A program made the position numbers and the translations under genes. A stretch of DNA of 9,032 nt from Pseudomonadota bacterium (lineage in GTDB: Bacteria > Myxococcota_A > Polyangia > Polyangiales > Polyangiaceae), in assembly GCA_023411445.1 (NCBI GenBank), contig JAEYOT010000639.1, positions 1-9,032 on the forward strand. The letters run 5' to 3'. Below the pieces are notes generated by a model. It saw only the letters and a program-made list of their open reading frames with translations. It searched no databases and was not told the DNA's origin. This document shows, piece after piece, positions 1-8,400 of this stretch (position 1 is its first letter; each line of letters opens with the position of its first letter).

Positions 1-391
1 CTGCTGGCCGCGAGCGCGCGAGGAAGTCGGCGACGCTCTCGGCGTCGTCCGCGTCTCGCGCGGGGGCGAGCAGCTCGGCCAAGCGCCTCCACACGTTCGG
101 CATCGGCTCCGGCACCAACTCCGACCCCACGCGCACGCGCTGCTCGGGCACGTGCACGAGTCGCAGCCCGCCACCGCCCAACGCCAGCGTGGGCGCCGGG
201 CGTCCATGGACGAACTCGGCGCCGAGCTCGATCGGCAGGCTCCAGCCCGGCCGCCGGAGCGTCAGCACGCGCCCGCCGATGCGCTCGCTCGCCTCCAGCA
301 CCACGCTCGACACGCCGAAGCGGCTCAGCAAGCGCGCCGCTGAAAGCCCGCAGACGCCAGCACCAATGATCGCGACGTCCGCGCGGCGCAT
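1..391 (-). CDS. FAD-dependent amine-oxidase-like flavoprotein, N-terminal 130 residues (partial, 3' end off window)
   Basis: The reading frame from ATG at 391-389 stays open to the left edge, giving 130 codons. The protein begins MRRADVAIIGAGVCGLSAARL: a beta strand followed by the dinucleotide-binding GxGxxG motif (GAGVCG, residues 11-16), then VVLEASERIGGRV (about residues 30-42). In that stretch the glutamate normally binds the ADP-ribose of FAD, and the ERIGGR motif is typical of the flavin amine oxidase / NAD(P)-binding Rossmann superfamily (monoamine oxidase, phytoene desaturase-like). The following ELGAEFVHGRPAPT (about residues 55-68) matches the segment seen after it in flavin monoamine oxidases. 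There is no signal peptide. Substrate specificity lies in the missing C-terminal part, so no substrate can be named. The start is 2 nt after the treS-mak stop codon, so it is probably the next gene of the same operon. A weak AGG sits 5 nt before the ATG. Family assignment is firm; function in this trehalose context is unknown. Confidence 0.85.
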   Translation of the reverse strand, partial: MRRADVAIIGAGVCGLSAARLLSRFGVSSVVLEASERIGGRVLTLRRPGWSLPIELGAEFVHGRPAPTLALGGGGLRLVHVPEQRVRVGSELVPEPMPNVWRRLAELLAPARDADDAESVADFLARSRPA

Positions 392-393
392 GG

Positions 394-3300
394 CTACCTG
401 TCCAGTAGAGCCAGCAAGCCGCGCAGCGGCAGCTCGGCCCAGGCTGGCCGGTTGTTGAGCTCGTACAGCAGCTCGTAGAGGGCCTTCTCCACCAGGTGGA
501 TCTCGAGCAAGGCGTGCAGCTCGTCCGGGCTTTGGGGCAAGAACGCGCTGCCTTCGGCGGCGCGCACATAGCCTTGGTAGAAGGCGCGCGCGCTCGCCTC
601 GGCGAAGTGCCACGCCCACGGCTCCAGCTGCTCGCGATCCTCCGGCCTGATCTGCGTACCGGGCAGCTGCATGGTCAGCACGCCGAACGCAGCGTAGTGC
701 ATCGAACGAATCATGCCGGCCACGTCCGCCAGCGGCGAGCGGAGACGCCTGCGATCCGCCATGCTGCGCGCAGGCTCGCCCTCGAAGTCGATGATGTAAA
801 AATCGCTGCCCGTGTACAGCACCTGCCCCAGGTGATAGTCGCCGTGCACGCGCATGCGCTGCCCGGACAAGGGCCGAGCCAGCGTGCGATCGATCAAGCC
901 GCGCAGCTGGGCCTTGCGCTCCACCAGCTGAGCGGCGAACCGCTGCGGCTGCGTGGGCAGGATCGCGCTTTTGAGCACGTCGAAGGCGCGCGCGTTGAGG
1001 TTTCGCACCGACTGGTAGAAGGCTCGGCTGCTGAGCGAAGTGAAAGCGCGCGGCGAAAGCTCTCCGCTGAAGCTGGTGAAGAGCGCTGCGTGCAGCTCGG
1101 CGGTGCGGCGGCCAAGCAAGCGCGCCAGCGGCACGAAGTCCAGCGCCACCCCCTGCTCCGGCGCCGGCTCCGGGTAGCCAGACTGCCGGGAGGGCGGCGC
1201 GCCGGCCTGTCCAGCCAACACGGCCTCGTAGAAGCGCTGAGCGTGGTCCACCGCCAGCTGCCAAGCGTCACCCTCGTTCTGCACGTAGGACTCGCTGACC
1301 CACAGCGTCGCCACCTCGCCGCCAAATTCGGCGTCCACCCGCGCCTCCAACTTGGGCACGTTGGGCTGATGCGGCCCCGTCCGGAGCGCCTCCAGCACCT
1401 CCACCTCCAAGCTCGGCCCCTCCTCCACCTTGCGCAGCAGCTTGCCGACCAGCTGCTGACCGAACACGAACGACGTGTTGCTCTGCTCGGCGCCCAGGGG
1501 CTTGACGGTCTCGCCCGTCAGGTTGCGCGCCTCACCGCTGCGGTAGCCGCGCAGCGTGAACATGCGGCCGCGCAGCTGCTGCTCCTCGAACGCGATGGTC
1601 GACAGCGCCTGCGCCGTATCGGGCAGCAGCGAGGCGTCGCAGATCCAGCGGCGCGGTAGCGTCTCCCCGTCCTGGCACAGGCCGAGCAGCGCACCGGGCG
1701 GAGGCTCCGCGCCGTCCAGCACGGCCAGCGGCAGCACGTAGGTGTCCGGCTCGCCCTCCGACAGCTCCAGCTTGACGAAGGCGAGCAAGCGCGTGCCGAG
1801 CCCATCTTGCACCAGCTCTGCGTTGGGCAGGGTGACTACGTCCACCAGGTGCGCCGAGACCACGGAGCGCGACTTACTACGATACCAGCGCTGCGCCGGG
1901 ATGTGTACCGCCAGCATCGGCTCGAGCGGCGAGCCACGACGGAGCAGCCCTTGCCACGATCCCGCGTAGGTAGACGGCGCTAGCTGCGGCGGGAGCAGCG
2001 ACGTGCCGCGGTGCCGCTCGAGCGAGCTACTGAGCGAGAACCACAGGGCGTCGTGTCCGCCTAGCGTGAGTCGATAGGGCCGGGCCTCGATCGCCGGGAA
2101 GGCACCGTTGCCCACCAGCTCCACCGGCACCGTACCGACGAACTCCCCCAGCTCCAGCTCCACCCACTGCGGGTAGCGGGACAGGTTCACGACGATCAGC
2201 AGTGTCTCCGCGCCGTAGCGGCGCAAGAACGCCAGCACCTTGCGGTTCTCCGGTGCCAGCAAATGGAGGGTGCCGCGCCCGAACGCCGGGTGCTGCTTGC
2301 GCAGCGCGATCATCCGCTTCATCCACCAGAGCAGCGAGCTGGGGTTACTGCCCTGCACCTCGACGTTGACCGTCTCGTAGCTGTACTCAGGATCGATGAT
2401 GGTGGGCAGGATCAGGCGCTGCGGGTTGGCGCGCGAAAAGCCGCCGTTGCGATCCGGGCTCCACTGCATCGGCGTACGCACGCCATCGCGATCGCCCAGG
2501 TAGGCGTTGTCGCCCATGCCGATCTCGTCACCGTAGTAGAGCACCGGCGTACCGGGCAGCGACAATAGCAGCAGGTTCATCAGCTCGATGCGCCGCCGGT
2601 CGTTCTCCAAGAGCGGCGCGAGGCGTCGGCGGATACCGAGGTTGATGCGCGTCTGCTCATCGGCGGCGTAGCGCGCGACCATGAAGTCACGCTCCTCGTC
2701 CGTGACTATCTCGAGCGTGAGCTCGTCGTGGTTACGCAGGAACAAAGCCCACTGACACGAATCCGGGATGGCCGGCGTCTGCTCCAAGATGTCGTGGATG
2801 GGATAGCTATCCTCCATGCGCAGCGCCATGAACAGGCGCGGCATGATCGGAAAGTGGAAGGCCATGTGGCACTCATCGCCCTGGCCGAAATAGGCGACCG
2901 CATCTTCCGGCCACTGGTTGGCCTCTGCGAGCAGCATGCGATTTTCGAACTTCGAGTCCACGTGCTGGCGCAGCTTGCGCAAGAACGCGTGCGTCTCCGG
3001 CAGGTTCTCGCAGGTAGTGCCCTCGCGCTCGTACAGGTAAGGCACGGCGTCCAAGCGCAAGCCGTCCACACCCAGGCCAAACCAGAAGTCCAGCACGCCC
3101 AGCATCGCTTGTTGGACGTCCGGATTCTCGAAGTTCAGGTCTGGCTGGTGCGCGAAGAAGCGGTGCCAAAAATACTGCTTGGCGATCGGATCCCACGTCC
3201 AGTTGGAGACCTCGTAATCTTGGAAGATGACCCGCGCCTGCGCCCACTTGGTTGGGTCGTCCGTCCAGACGTAGTAGTTGCGCTCGCGGCTGCCAGGCGG

Positions 3301-3654
3301 CGCGCGCCGCGCGCGCTCGAACCAGGGGTGCTGATCCGAAGTGTGGTTGAGCACGAGCTCCGTGATCACCTTCAGGCCACGCGCGTGCGCCTCGTGCAGC
3401 AGCTCACGAAAGTCGTCCAGGGTGCCCACGGAGGGGTGCACCGAGAAGTAATCCGCGATGTCGTAGCCGTCGTCACGCAGGGGAGAGGGGTACAGCGGCA
3501 GGAGCCAGATCGCGGACACACCGAGGTCCCGCAGATAGTCCAGCTTGGCGGTGAGGCCCTTCAGGTCCCCCACGCCGTCATCGTTCGAGTCGAAGAACGA
3601 GCGCGTGCGCAGCTCGTAGATGATCGCGTCTTTGTACCACTCGGCTTCGCTCAT
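394..3654 (-). CDS. treS: Trehalose synthase / maltokinase fusion (TreS-Mak)
   Basis: This 1086-residue bifunctional enzyme interconverts trehalose and maltose (N-terminal GH13 domain) and phosphorylates maltose to maltose-1-phosphate with ATP (C-terminal maltokinase domain). It is cytosolic; no signal peptide is seen. The TreS part, about residues 4-545, starts [19 protein letters not shown] and has [16 protein letters not shown] (His104), [10 protein letters not shown] with the predicted nucleophile Asp202, [11 protein letters not shown] with acid/base Glu244, LRNHDE with Asp310, and [26 protein letters not shown] near 376-401 (shown here only as landmarks DEIGMGD and TPMQWSPD). After a linker, the maltokinase part (about 575-1086) begins [15 protein letters not shown]. 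It carries VGKLLRK with the likely ATP-binding Lys738, the phosphotransferase loop HGDYHLGQ (938-945, catalytic Asp940) and IIDFEGEP (954-961) with metal-binding Asp956. No key residue is missing. Length fits TreS (about 600) plus maltokinase (about 455), an arrangement known in many bacteria. ATG at 3654 overlaps the treZ stop (ATGA) and has GGAGG 10 nt upstream. Maltose-1-phosphate would feed GlgE, which is not seen here. Confidence 0.96.
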   Translation of the reverse strand: MSEAEWYKDAIIYELRTRSFFDSNDDGVGDLKGLTAKLDYLRDLGVSAIWLLPLYPSPLRDDGYDIADYFSVHPSVGTLDDFRELLHEAHARGLKVITELVLNHTSDQHPWFERARRAPPGSRERNYYVWTDDPTKWAQARVIFQDYEVSNWTWDPIAKQYFWHRFFAHQPDLNFENPDVQQAMLGVLDFWFGLGVDGLRLDAVPYLYEREGTTCENLPETHAFLRKLRQHVDSKFENRMLLAEANQWPEDAVAYFGQGDECHMAFHFPIMPRLFMALRMEDSYPIHDILEQTPAIPDSCQWALFLRNHDELTLEIVTDEERDFMVARYAADEQTRINLGIRRRLAPLLENDRRRIELMNLLLLSLPGTPVLYYGDEIGMGDNAYLGDRDGVRTPMQWSPDRNGGFSRANPQRLILPTIIDPEYSYETVNVEVQGSNPSSLLWWMKRMIALRKQHPAFGRGTLHLLAPENRKVLAFLRRYGAETLLIVVNLSRYPQWVELELGEFVGTVPVELVGNGAFPAIEARPYRLTLGGHDALWFSLSSSLERHRGTSLLPPQLAPSTYAGSWQGLLRRGSPLEPMLAVHIPAQRWYRSKSRSVVSAHLVDVVTLPNAELVQDGLGTRLLAFVKLELSEGEPDTYVLPLAVLDGAEPPPGALLGLCQDGETLPRRWICDASLLPDTAQALSTIAFEEQQLRGRMFTLRGYRSGEARNLTGETVKPLGAEQSNTSFVFGQQLVGKLLRKVEEGPSLEVEVLEALRTGPHQPNVPKLEARVDAEFGGEVATLWVSESYVQNEGDAWQLAVDHAQRFYEAVLAGQAGAPPSRQSGYPEPAPEQGVALDFVPLARLLGRRTAELHAALFTSFSGELSPRAFTSLSSRAFYQSVRNLNARAFDVLKSAILPTQPQRFAAQLVERKAQLRGLIDRTLARPLSGQRMRVHGDYHLGQVLYTGSDFYIIDFEGEPARSMADRRRLRSPLADVAGMIRSMHYAAFGVLTMQLPGTQIRPEDREQLEPWAWHFAEASARAFYQGYVRAAEGSAFLPQSPDELHALLEIHLVEKALYELLYELNNRPAWAELPLRGLLALLDR
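397..403 (-). promoter_or_regulatory. Weak Shine-Dalgarno for the flavoprotein gene
   Basis: On the minus strand GGACAGG is followed by TAGCC and then the ATG at 391. It gives AGG at 5 nt, or GGA at 9 nt, from the start. It lies inside the last codons of treS-mak and includes no full GGAGG. Translation of the flavoprotein may therefore depend largely on ribosomes finishing treS-mak (TAG, 2 nt, ATG). Confidence 0.4.
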
Positions 3655-5474
3655 GTCGTCGTGGCCTCCACCAACCCCGCCAGGTTACCTTCACCTGCCA
3701 GCCAAATGGCAGCTTGCGGTGCGAGCAGGGCCCCCCCCTCCGTGGAGCTATGCAAGAGGGTGCGGCTCTGGCGCAGCCGGAGGCGCCCGGCGATGGACTC
3801 CAGCGCCGCTGGGGCGCGGCCGAAGTTCATGACCAGCACGCGCCGCTCGTTGCCGTGCCAGCGGTGCACCATCAGCAGGCCATCCGAGGCTTGGGCCAGC
3901 AGCTCTGCCCGACCCGAGTGCGCGAGCACGGCGTCCTCACGCCGGAGCCGCAGGGCGGCGCGGTAGAGCTCGAGCGTCTGTCGCGACTCGGGCAGCTCCG
4001 CCTCCGCCCAGCGCAGCTTGGAGGCTTGGAAGGTGCTCAAGGCCTGTGGATCTGGAATTTTCTCGCGGTGGGCGGGGTCGGAGAAGGCGGCAAAGGACGC
4101 GAACTCGCGGCGCCGCCCCTCGCTCACCAGCCGCCCCAGCTCCGGTTCGTGATCGGTGAAGTAGAGGAACGGCGAGCGCGCGCCCCACTCCTGCCCCATG
4201 AACAAGAGCGGCGTCATCGGCAAGAACAGCAGCAAGAGCGACGCGGCGCGGAAAGCCTCCGGTGAGAGCTGCGCGGACAACCGATCGCCCAGGGCCCGAT
4301 TGCCGATTTGGTCGTGGTTCTGGATGCAGTACACGAACGCGTGCGCGGGCAGCGCGTCGGCCGGCGTACCGCGCGCCTGGCCGCTGACTGGGTTGCGCTG
4401 CCCGGTGTAGATCCAGCCGCGATTGATGGCATCAGCCACGCCCTGCGCCGAGGGCTCGTACGCCGCGTAGTAACCTTCTCGCTCACCGGTCAAGGTCACG
4501 CGCAGCTGGTGATGCAAGTCATCCGCCCACAAGCCATCGAGCCCGAACAGCGTGACCAGATCGGCTTGGTTGCGCTCGTCCTCAGCGATGACTTGCTGCC
4601 GCGGCACCAGCTCGTGCGCCAGATCCGCCAGCTCCTTGAGCACGTGGCTCGGCGAAGTGTCCAGCAACGCGTGCGTTGCATCGAGCCTCAGGCCATCAAA
4701 GCCCACCTCACGCAGCCAGTAGCGCGCGTTCTCCAACACCAAATCACGCAGGGCTGGCTCGGAGAAGTTCGGTGCTTTGCCCCACGCGTTGTGCAGCTGC
4801 TCGCTGAAGTACGAGTCGGCGTAGGCGGACAGGTAGTTACCGGACGGTCCAAAATGGTTGTACACCACGTCCAGGAAGACGAGCAGGCCCAGCCCGTGCG
4901 CCTCGTCGATCAGCTCGCGTAGCTCGTCCACGGTGCCGTAGGCGGGGTGCGGCGCGTACAGCGCGACGCCGTCGTAGCCCCAGCCGCGCTCGCCGGCGAA
5001 GGCAGCGATCGGCATCAGCTCGATCGTCGTGATGCCGAGCTCCACCAGCCAGCGCAAGCGTCGCCGCGCCGCCGCGAATGTGCCCTCCTCCGTGAACGTA
5101 CCCACGTGCAGCTCGTAGATGACCTGCCGCTCCGGGCGCGACTCGGGCGGCAGGTGCTTGGCAGCGTAGGTCGAGGTCACGACCGCCGCCGGCCCATGCA
5201 CGCCGCGCGGCAGGGAGCGGGCGTACGGATCGGGCAGACGGCGCCCTTCGATCACGAAGTAATACAGCGCGCCCGCCGCCGTGACGTGGCCCAGCTTAAC
5301 CTCGAAATAGCCGTCGCCGAGCGGCTCCAGCTCCACCAGCTGAAGCTCCCGATCCTCCGCGTCCACCAGCGACAGCTGACACCTCTCCGCGCGCGTGAAG
5401 GTGCTGAAGCGTACGCCATCCGGCTCCACGTGCGCTCCCAAAAGCGGGCGCCCCGACGCGCTGCGCCGAGTCAC
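3651..5474 (-). CDS. treZ: Maltooligosyltrehalose trehalohydrolase (TreZ)
   Basis: A 607-residue GH13 enzyme that hydrolyses the alpha-1,4 bond next to the terminal trehalosyl unit made by TreY, releasing free trehalose and a shorter maltodextrin. It is cytosolic. Residues about 10-100 form the N-terminal CBM48-like beta-sandwich ([16 protein letters not shown] at the start, [14 protein letters not shown] at the end). The barrel follows: [16 protein letters not shown] (118-133), [20 protein letters not shown] (161-180), [15 protein letters not shown] (201-215, His207), [12 protein letters not shown] with predicted nucleophile Asp265, VIAEDERN with acid/base Glu298, [11 protein letters not shown] with Asp388, and [10 protein letters not shown] (423-432). 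A C-terminal beta domain ends the protein. Length is normal for TreZ and all catalytic residues are present. The start is GTG at 5474, overlapping the upstream TGA by 4 nt (GTGA). A perfect GGAGGT 6 nt upstream fixes this start. Its position between treY and treS matches its pathway step. A run of eight G on the coding strand near codons 579-583 is noted separately. Confidence 0.96.
   Translation of the reverse strand: MTRRSASGRPLLGAHVEPDGVRFSTFTRAERCQLSLVDAEDRELQLVELEPLGDGYFEVKLGHVTAAGALYYFVIEGRRLPDPYARSLPRGVHGPAAVVTSTYAAKHLPPESRPERQVIYELHVGTFTEEGTFAAARRRLRWLVELGITTIELMPIAAFAGERGWGYDGVALYAPHPAYGTVDELRELIDEAHGLGLLVFLDVVYNHFGPSGNYLSAYADSYFSEQLHNAWGKAPNFSEPALRDLVLENARYWLREVGFDGLRLDATHALLDTSPSHVLKELADLAHELVPRQQVIAEDERNQADLVTLFGLDGLWADDLHHQLRVTLTGEREGYYAAYEPSAQGVADAINRGWIYTGQRNPVSGQARGTPADALPAHAFVYCIQNHDQIGNRALGDRLSAQLSPEAFRAASLLLLFLPMTPLLFMGQEWGARSPFLYFTDHEPELGRLVSEGRRREFASFAAFSDPAHREKIPDPQALSTFQASKLRWAEAELPESRQTLELYRAALRLRREDAVLAHSGRAELLAQASDGLLMVHRWHGNERRVLVMNFGRAPAALESIAGRLRLRQSRTLLHSSTEGGALLAPQAAIWLAGEGNLAGLVEATTT
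3665..3669 (-). promoter_or_regulatory. Shine-Dalgarno of treS-mak, inside the treZ 3' end
   Basis: GGAGG on the minus strand lies 10 nt before the ATG at 3654. It sits inside the last codons of treZ (within the C-terminal LVEATTT) and supports this ATG, which matches the usual TreS N-terminus. Spacing is slightly long, but the core is perfect. Confidence 0.65.
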
Positions 5475-8400
5475 GCCGGCACCTCCAGCAGCAGCGCCAG
5501 CGGGAAGCTCGCCAGCACCTGTGCGAGCGGCGCGCGCTCACCCAGAGTCAGCACCTCGTCCGTCAGCAGGTTGCGGAAGCGACCGGGCTTGCCGAGCACC
5601 AGCTCGCGCTCTCCCCAAGCTGCTCCGAGCGGGAACTCAGGGCGTCCTTGCATCAGCTGAAAGGAGAGGCGCGGCGCCGCGCACACCACGCGCTCGGCCT
5701 CGAAGCAGCGCGCGAAGGCCACGCAGTTCTCGCCGCCGTCCAGCGCCACGTAGTCCCCCTGCGCAAACAGCTCCGGGTGATCCCGACGGGTGAGCAGCGC
5801 TTGACGGAGCACGTACTGCTTCACGCGCCCGTCAGCGTAGCCGCGCAGTAAACGGCTGGCCAGCGCCCTTTGGTCACCGCGCTGGCTCTCGAGCTCGGCG
5901 AGGTAACGACGGCGGAGCTCGAAGTCGACGGGCCGGCGGTTGTCCGGATCGACCAGGCTCTGGTTCCAGAGCTCGCAGCCCTGGTAAGTGTCCGGCACAC
6001 CCGGGACGCAGGCGCGGAGCAGCGTTTGACCGAGCGCGTTCATCGCCGCCGCCACGTCGATGCGGCGGCAGAACTCCGCCACGTCCTCGACGAAGACCCG
6101 ATTCTTGAACAACGCCGGCACGAAGCGCTTGACGCCCGCCTCGTAGTCCGGGTCGGCAGTGAGCCAGGACGTCTCGACCTTGGCTTCACGCGCGGCTTTG
6201 AGCAGGTAGTCGGACAAGCGCTGAGCCAGCTCGTCGAGCTGCGGCATGGCTCCGCCGAAGGGCCACACGCCGACCAAGGTCTGGTAGAATAGGTACTCTA
6301 GCGTCGCGGAGGGCGCCGTGCGGTCTTCGCTCACGCTGCGCGCTTCTCCTGCCAGCTCGCGCCACTCGTGCACCCGCTGGCTCCACTCCTCCGGCACCTC
6401 GCTGAGCACCGCTAGCCGCGCGGCCACGTCCTCGCTGCGCTTGGTGTCGTGCGTCGCGGTGGAGGTCATGGCCAGCGGCCAGGAGCGCTCGCGCTCCTCG
6501 TTGTCGCGGTGAAAGTCACGCAGCGCAGCGCCAAAGCGCGCTGGCGAGCCGCCCACCTCGTTCAGCGCGATCATGCGCGAGTAACGATAGAACGCCGTAT
6601 CCTCCACGGCCTTGGCCATGATCGGGCCAGTGAGCTGCTGGAACCTGAACGCGAACGAACCCTGGCGGCGCTTGAGCTCTTCGCTCCCGGTCAGCCGGAG
6701 CAGCAGCAGGTTCTCGAAGAAGCTGAACAGGCTCGCGTTCAGCTCCGGGTTGCGCAGCCTGGCCAGGCGCACCGCGGCGCGCACGACGCGCTCCGCCACC
6801 GGGCTGGGCGAGACGTCCGCCCGCAGGTAAGTGCGGTACACCGGGAACGCGCACACGATCTCGGTCAAGGCGCGCGTCAAGCCCAGCAAGGTGAAGTCAC
6901 GGTAGTGCCGGTCGGCCATGGCCAAGCGGTGCGCGGCCTGCGCCAGCACGTTCACCTCGCTGATCAGCACGAAGCGCACCACGTGACGTTTGCACTCGTA
7001 CTCGTGCTCCGCGAAAGATTTGGTGTCGCCGGTGTGCTCGACGTAGCAGCGCGTGAGCGCGGCTTCGGCGCTGCTATCCAGCCAGAGCGTGCGCACGCTG
7101 GCGCCGAAGTCGTAGCCGGTGGTGCCGTCGACCGGCCACTCCTGCGGGAGCGGCTCGTCGCGGTGCAGGATCTTCTCGACCAGGATGGGCAGCGGCCTGG
7201 CGCGGTCGTCGGGGCTCTGCGCGGCGCGCGCTGACGCCCGGTAGCGCCCCTGCAGCTTCTCGAAGTAAAGGTACGGATCGTACAGACCGTCGGTGTGATC
7301 CAGCCGCAAGCCGTTCACCACGCCCCCGTCGATCAGCTTGAACAATAGCCCGTGCGTCTCCTCGAAGACGGTTTCATCTTCCATGCGCAGCGCCGCCAGA
7401 TCGTTCACGTCGAAGAAGCGGCGATAGTTGATCTCTTCCGTTGCCACCTGCCAGGAGCACAGGCGGTAGCTCTGCCGATCCAGGATGCGATCCAGTAGGT
7501 CGAAGCTGCTCGGCGCGCCGGCCACGCCGTTTACCTGCTCGAGCGCGCGCTCGATCGCGGTCTGCACGGCGGGCGACTCCTGGCGCAGCCGCGACAGACG
7601 GCGCTTGATCACCTCCTTCTCGCGCCCGCGCTCTTTCCTGAGCTCCTGCGCCGTCTCGTGGCGCTCGGGCAGGTGCCTGAGCGCGGAGGTGATGCTCTCC
7701 AGCTCTTGGCGCGCCAGGTCATCGTCCCCCAGCGGCAAGAGCGACGTGGCCAGCTCGAACAGCGGCAAGAGCGTCTTGGGGCCGAGCGGCAGGCGGTGCT
7801 CGTAGTAGGCCAGCTTGAAGCCGGTCTCTTCCCACACCACCTTCAGCTCGCCCCTCTCCAGCACGCTGCCGTACTGCTCGCCCAAGAGTGGCAAGAGCAC
7901 GCGGCTTTCCAGATCGTCGCGCACCGGGCACCAGTCGATGTCGAAGAAGTCCGCGTAGAGCGAGCTGGGGCCGTTCTCCAGCACGTCGTCCCAGTAGCGA
8001 TTCTGCCCGGGGCTCACGCCCATGTGGTTCGGCACCCAGTCGACCACCAGGCCCATGCCGTGCGCCTTCAGCTCGCGCGACAGCTCGGTCAAGCCGGCCT
8101 CGCCGCCCAGCTCTGGGTTCAGCTCCGCGTGGTTGACGACGTCGTAGCCGTGCGTGCTACCCGGCACCGCCTTCATGATCGGCGAGACGTAGAGGTCACT
8201 CACGCCGAGCTGGGCCAGGTACGGCACCAGCGCGCGCGCTTGGTCGAAGTTGAAGCTGCGGTTGAGCTGCAGACGGTAGCTTGCGCCGAGCCGGTGAAGA
8301 GCACCCGCGCGGCGGATCACCCGCGAGGTGGCCCCGAGCAGCAAGAGCGAGCGAGGCTTGAGCGTGACGTGGTCCTGGCCAGGCTCGAGGCGCGAGCGGG

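Noticed and set aside
392..393. Promoter or terminator between treS-mak and the flavoprotein gene
   Set aside because: Only 2 nt separate the genes, and no hairpin with a T-run was noticed around them.
152..458. Two short plus-strand frames opposite the flavoprotein gene
   Set aside because: The minus strand here encodes a clear FAD-binding N-terminus continuing to the edge. The plus-strand translations are low-complexity Arg/Ala/Pro.
496..1659. 387-codon open frame on the plus strand, antisense to the maltokinase domain
   Set aside because: Low-complexity Arg/Leu/Gln/His-rich translation with no family signature. It is a shadow of the conserved maltokinase coding region.
3654..3738. Slippage at the G8 run producing a TreZ-TreS fusion protein
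   Set aside because: Reading in the treS frame from the G8 run meets TGA at 3693-3691 before the treS ATG, so no fusion can form this way.
2728..3966. 412-codon open frame on the plus strand, antisense to treS-mak and treZ
   Set aside because: It lies opposite two strongly recognised genes and crosses their junction. Its translation is rich in Arg, Val, Gln and Ala with no recognisable domain, as expected from the G/C-biased third positions of the real genes.
6449..7234. 261-codon open frame on the plus strand, antisense to treY
   Set aside because: It lies entirely within the conserved TreY catalytic region on the other strand and has no recognisable motif, so it is a GC-bias shadow.
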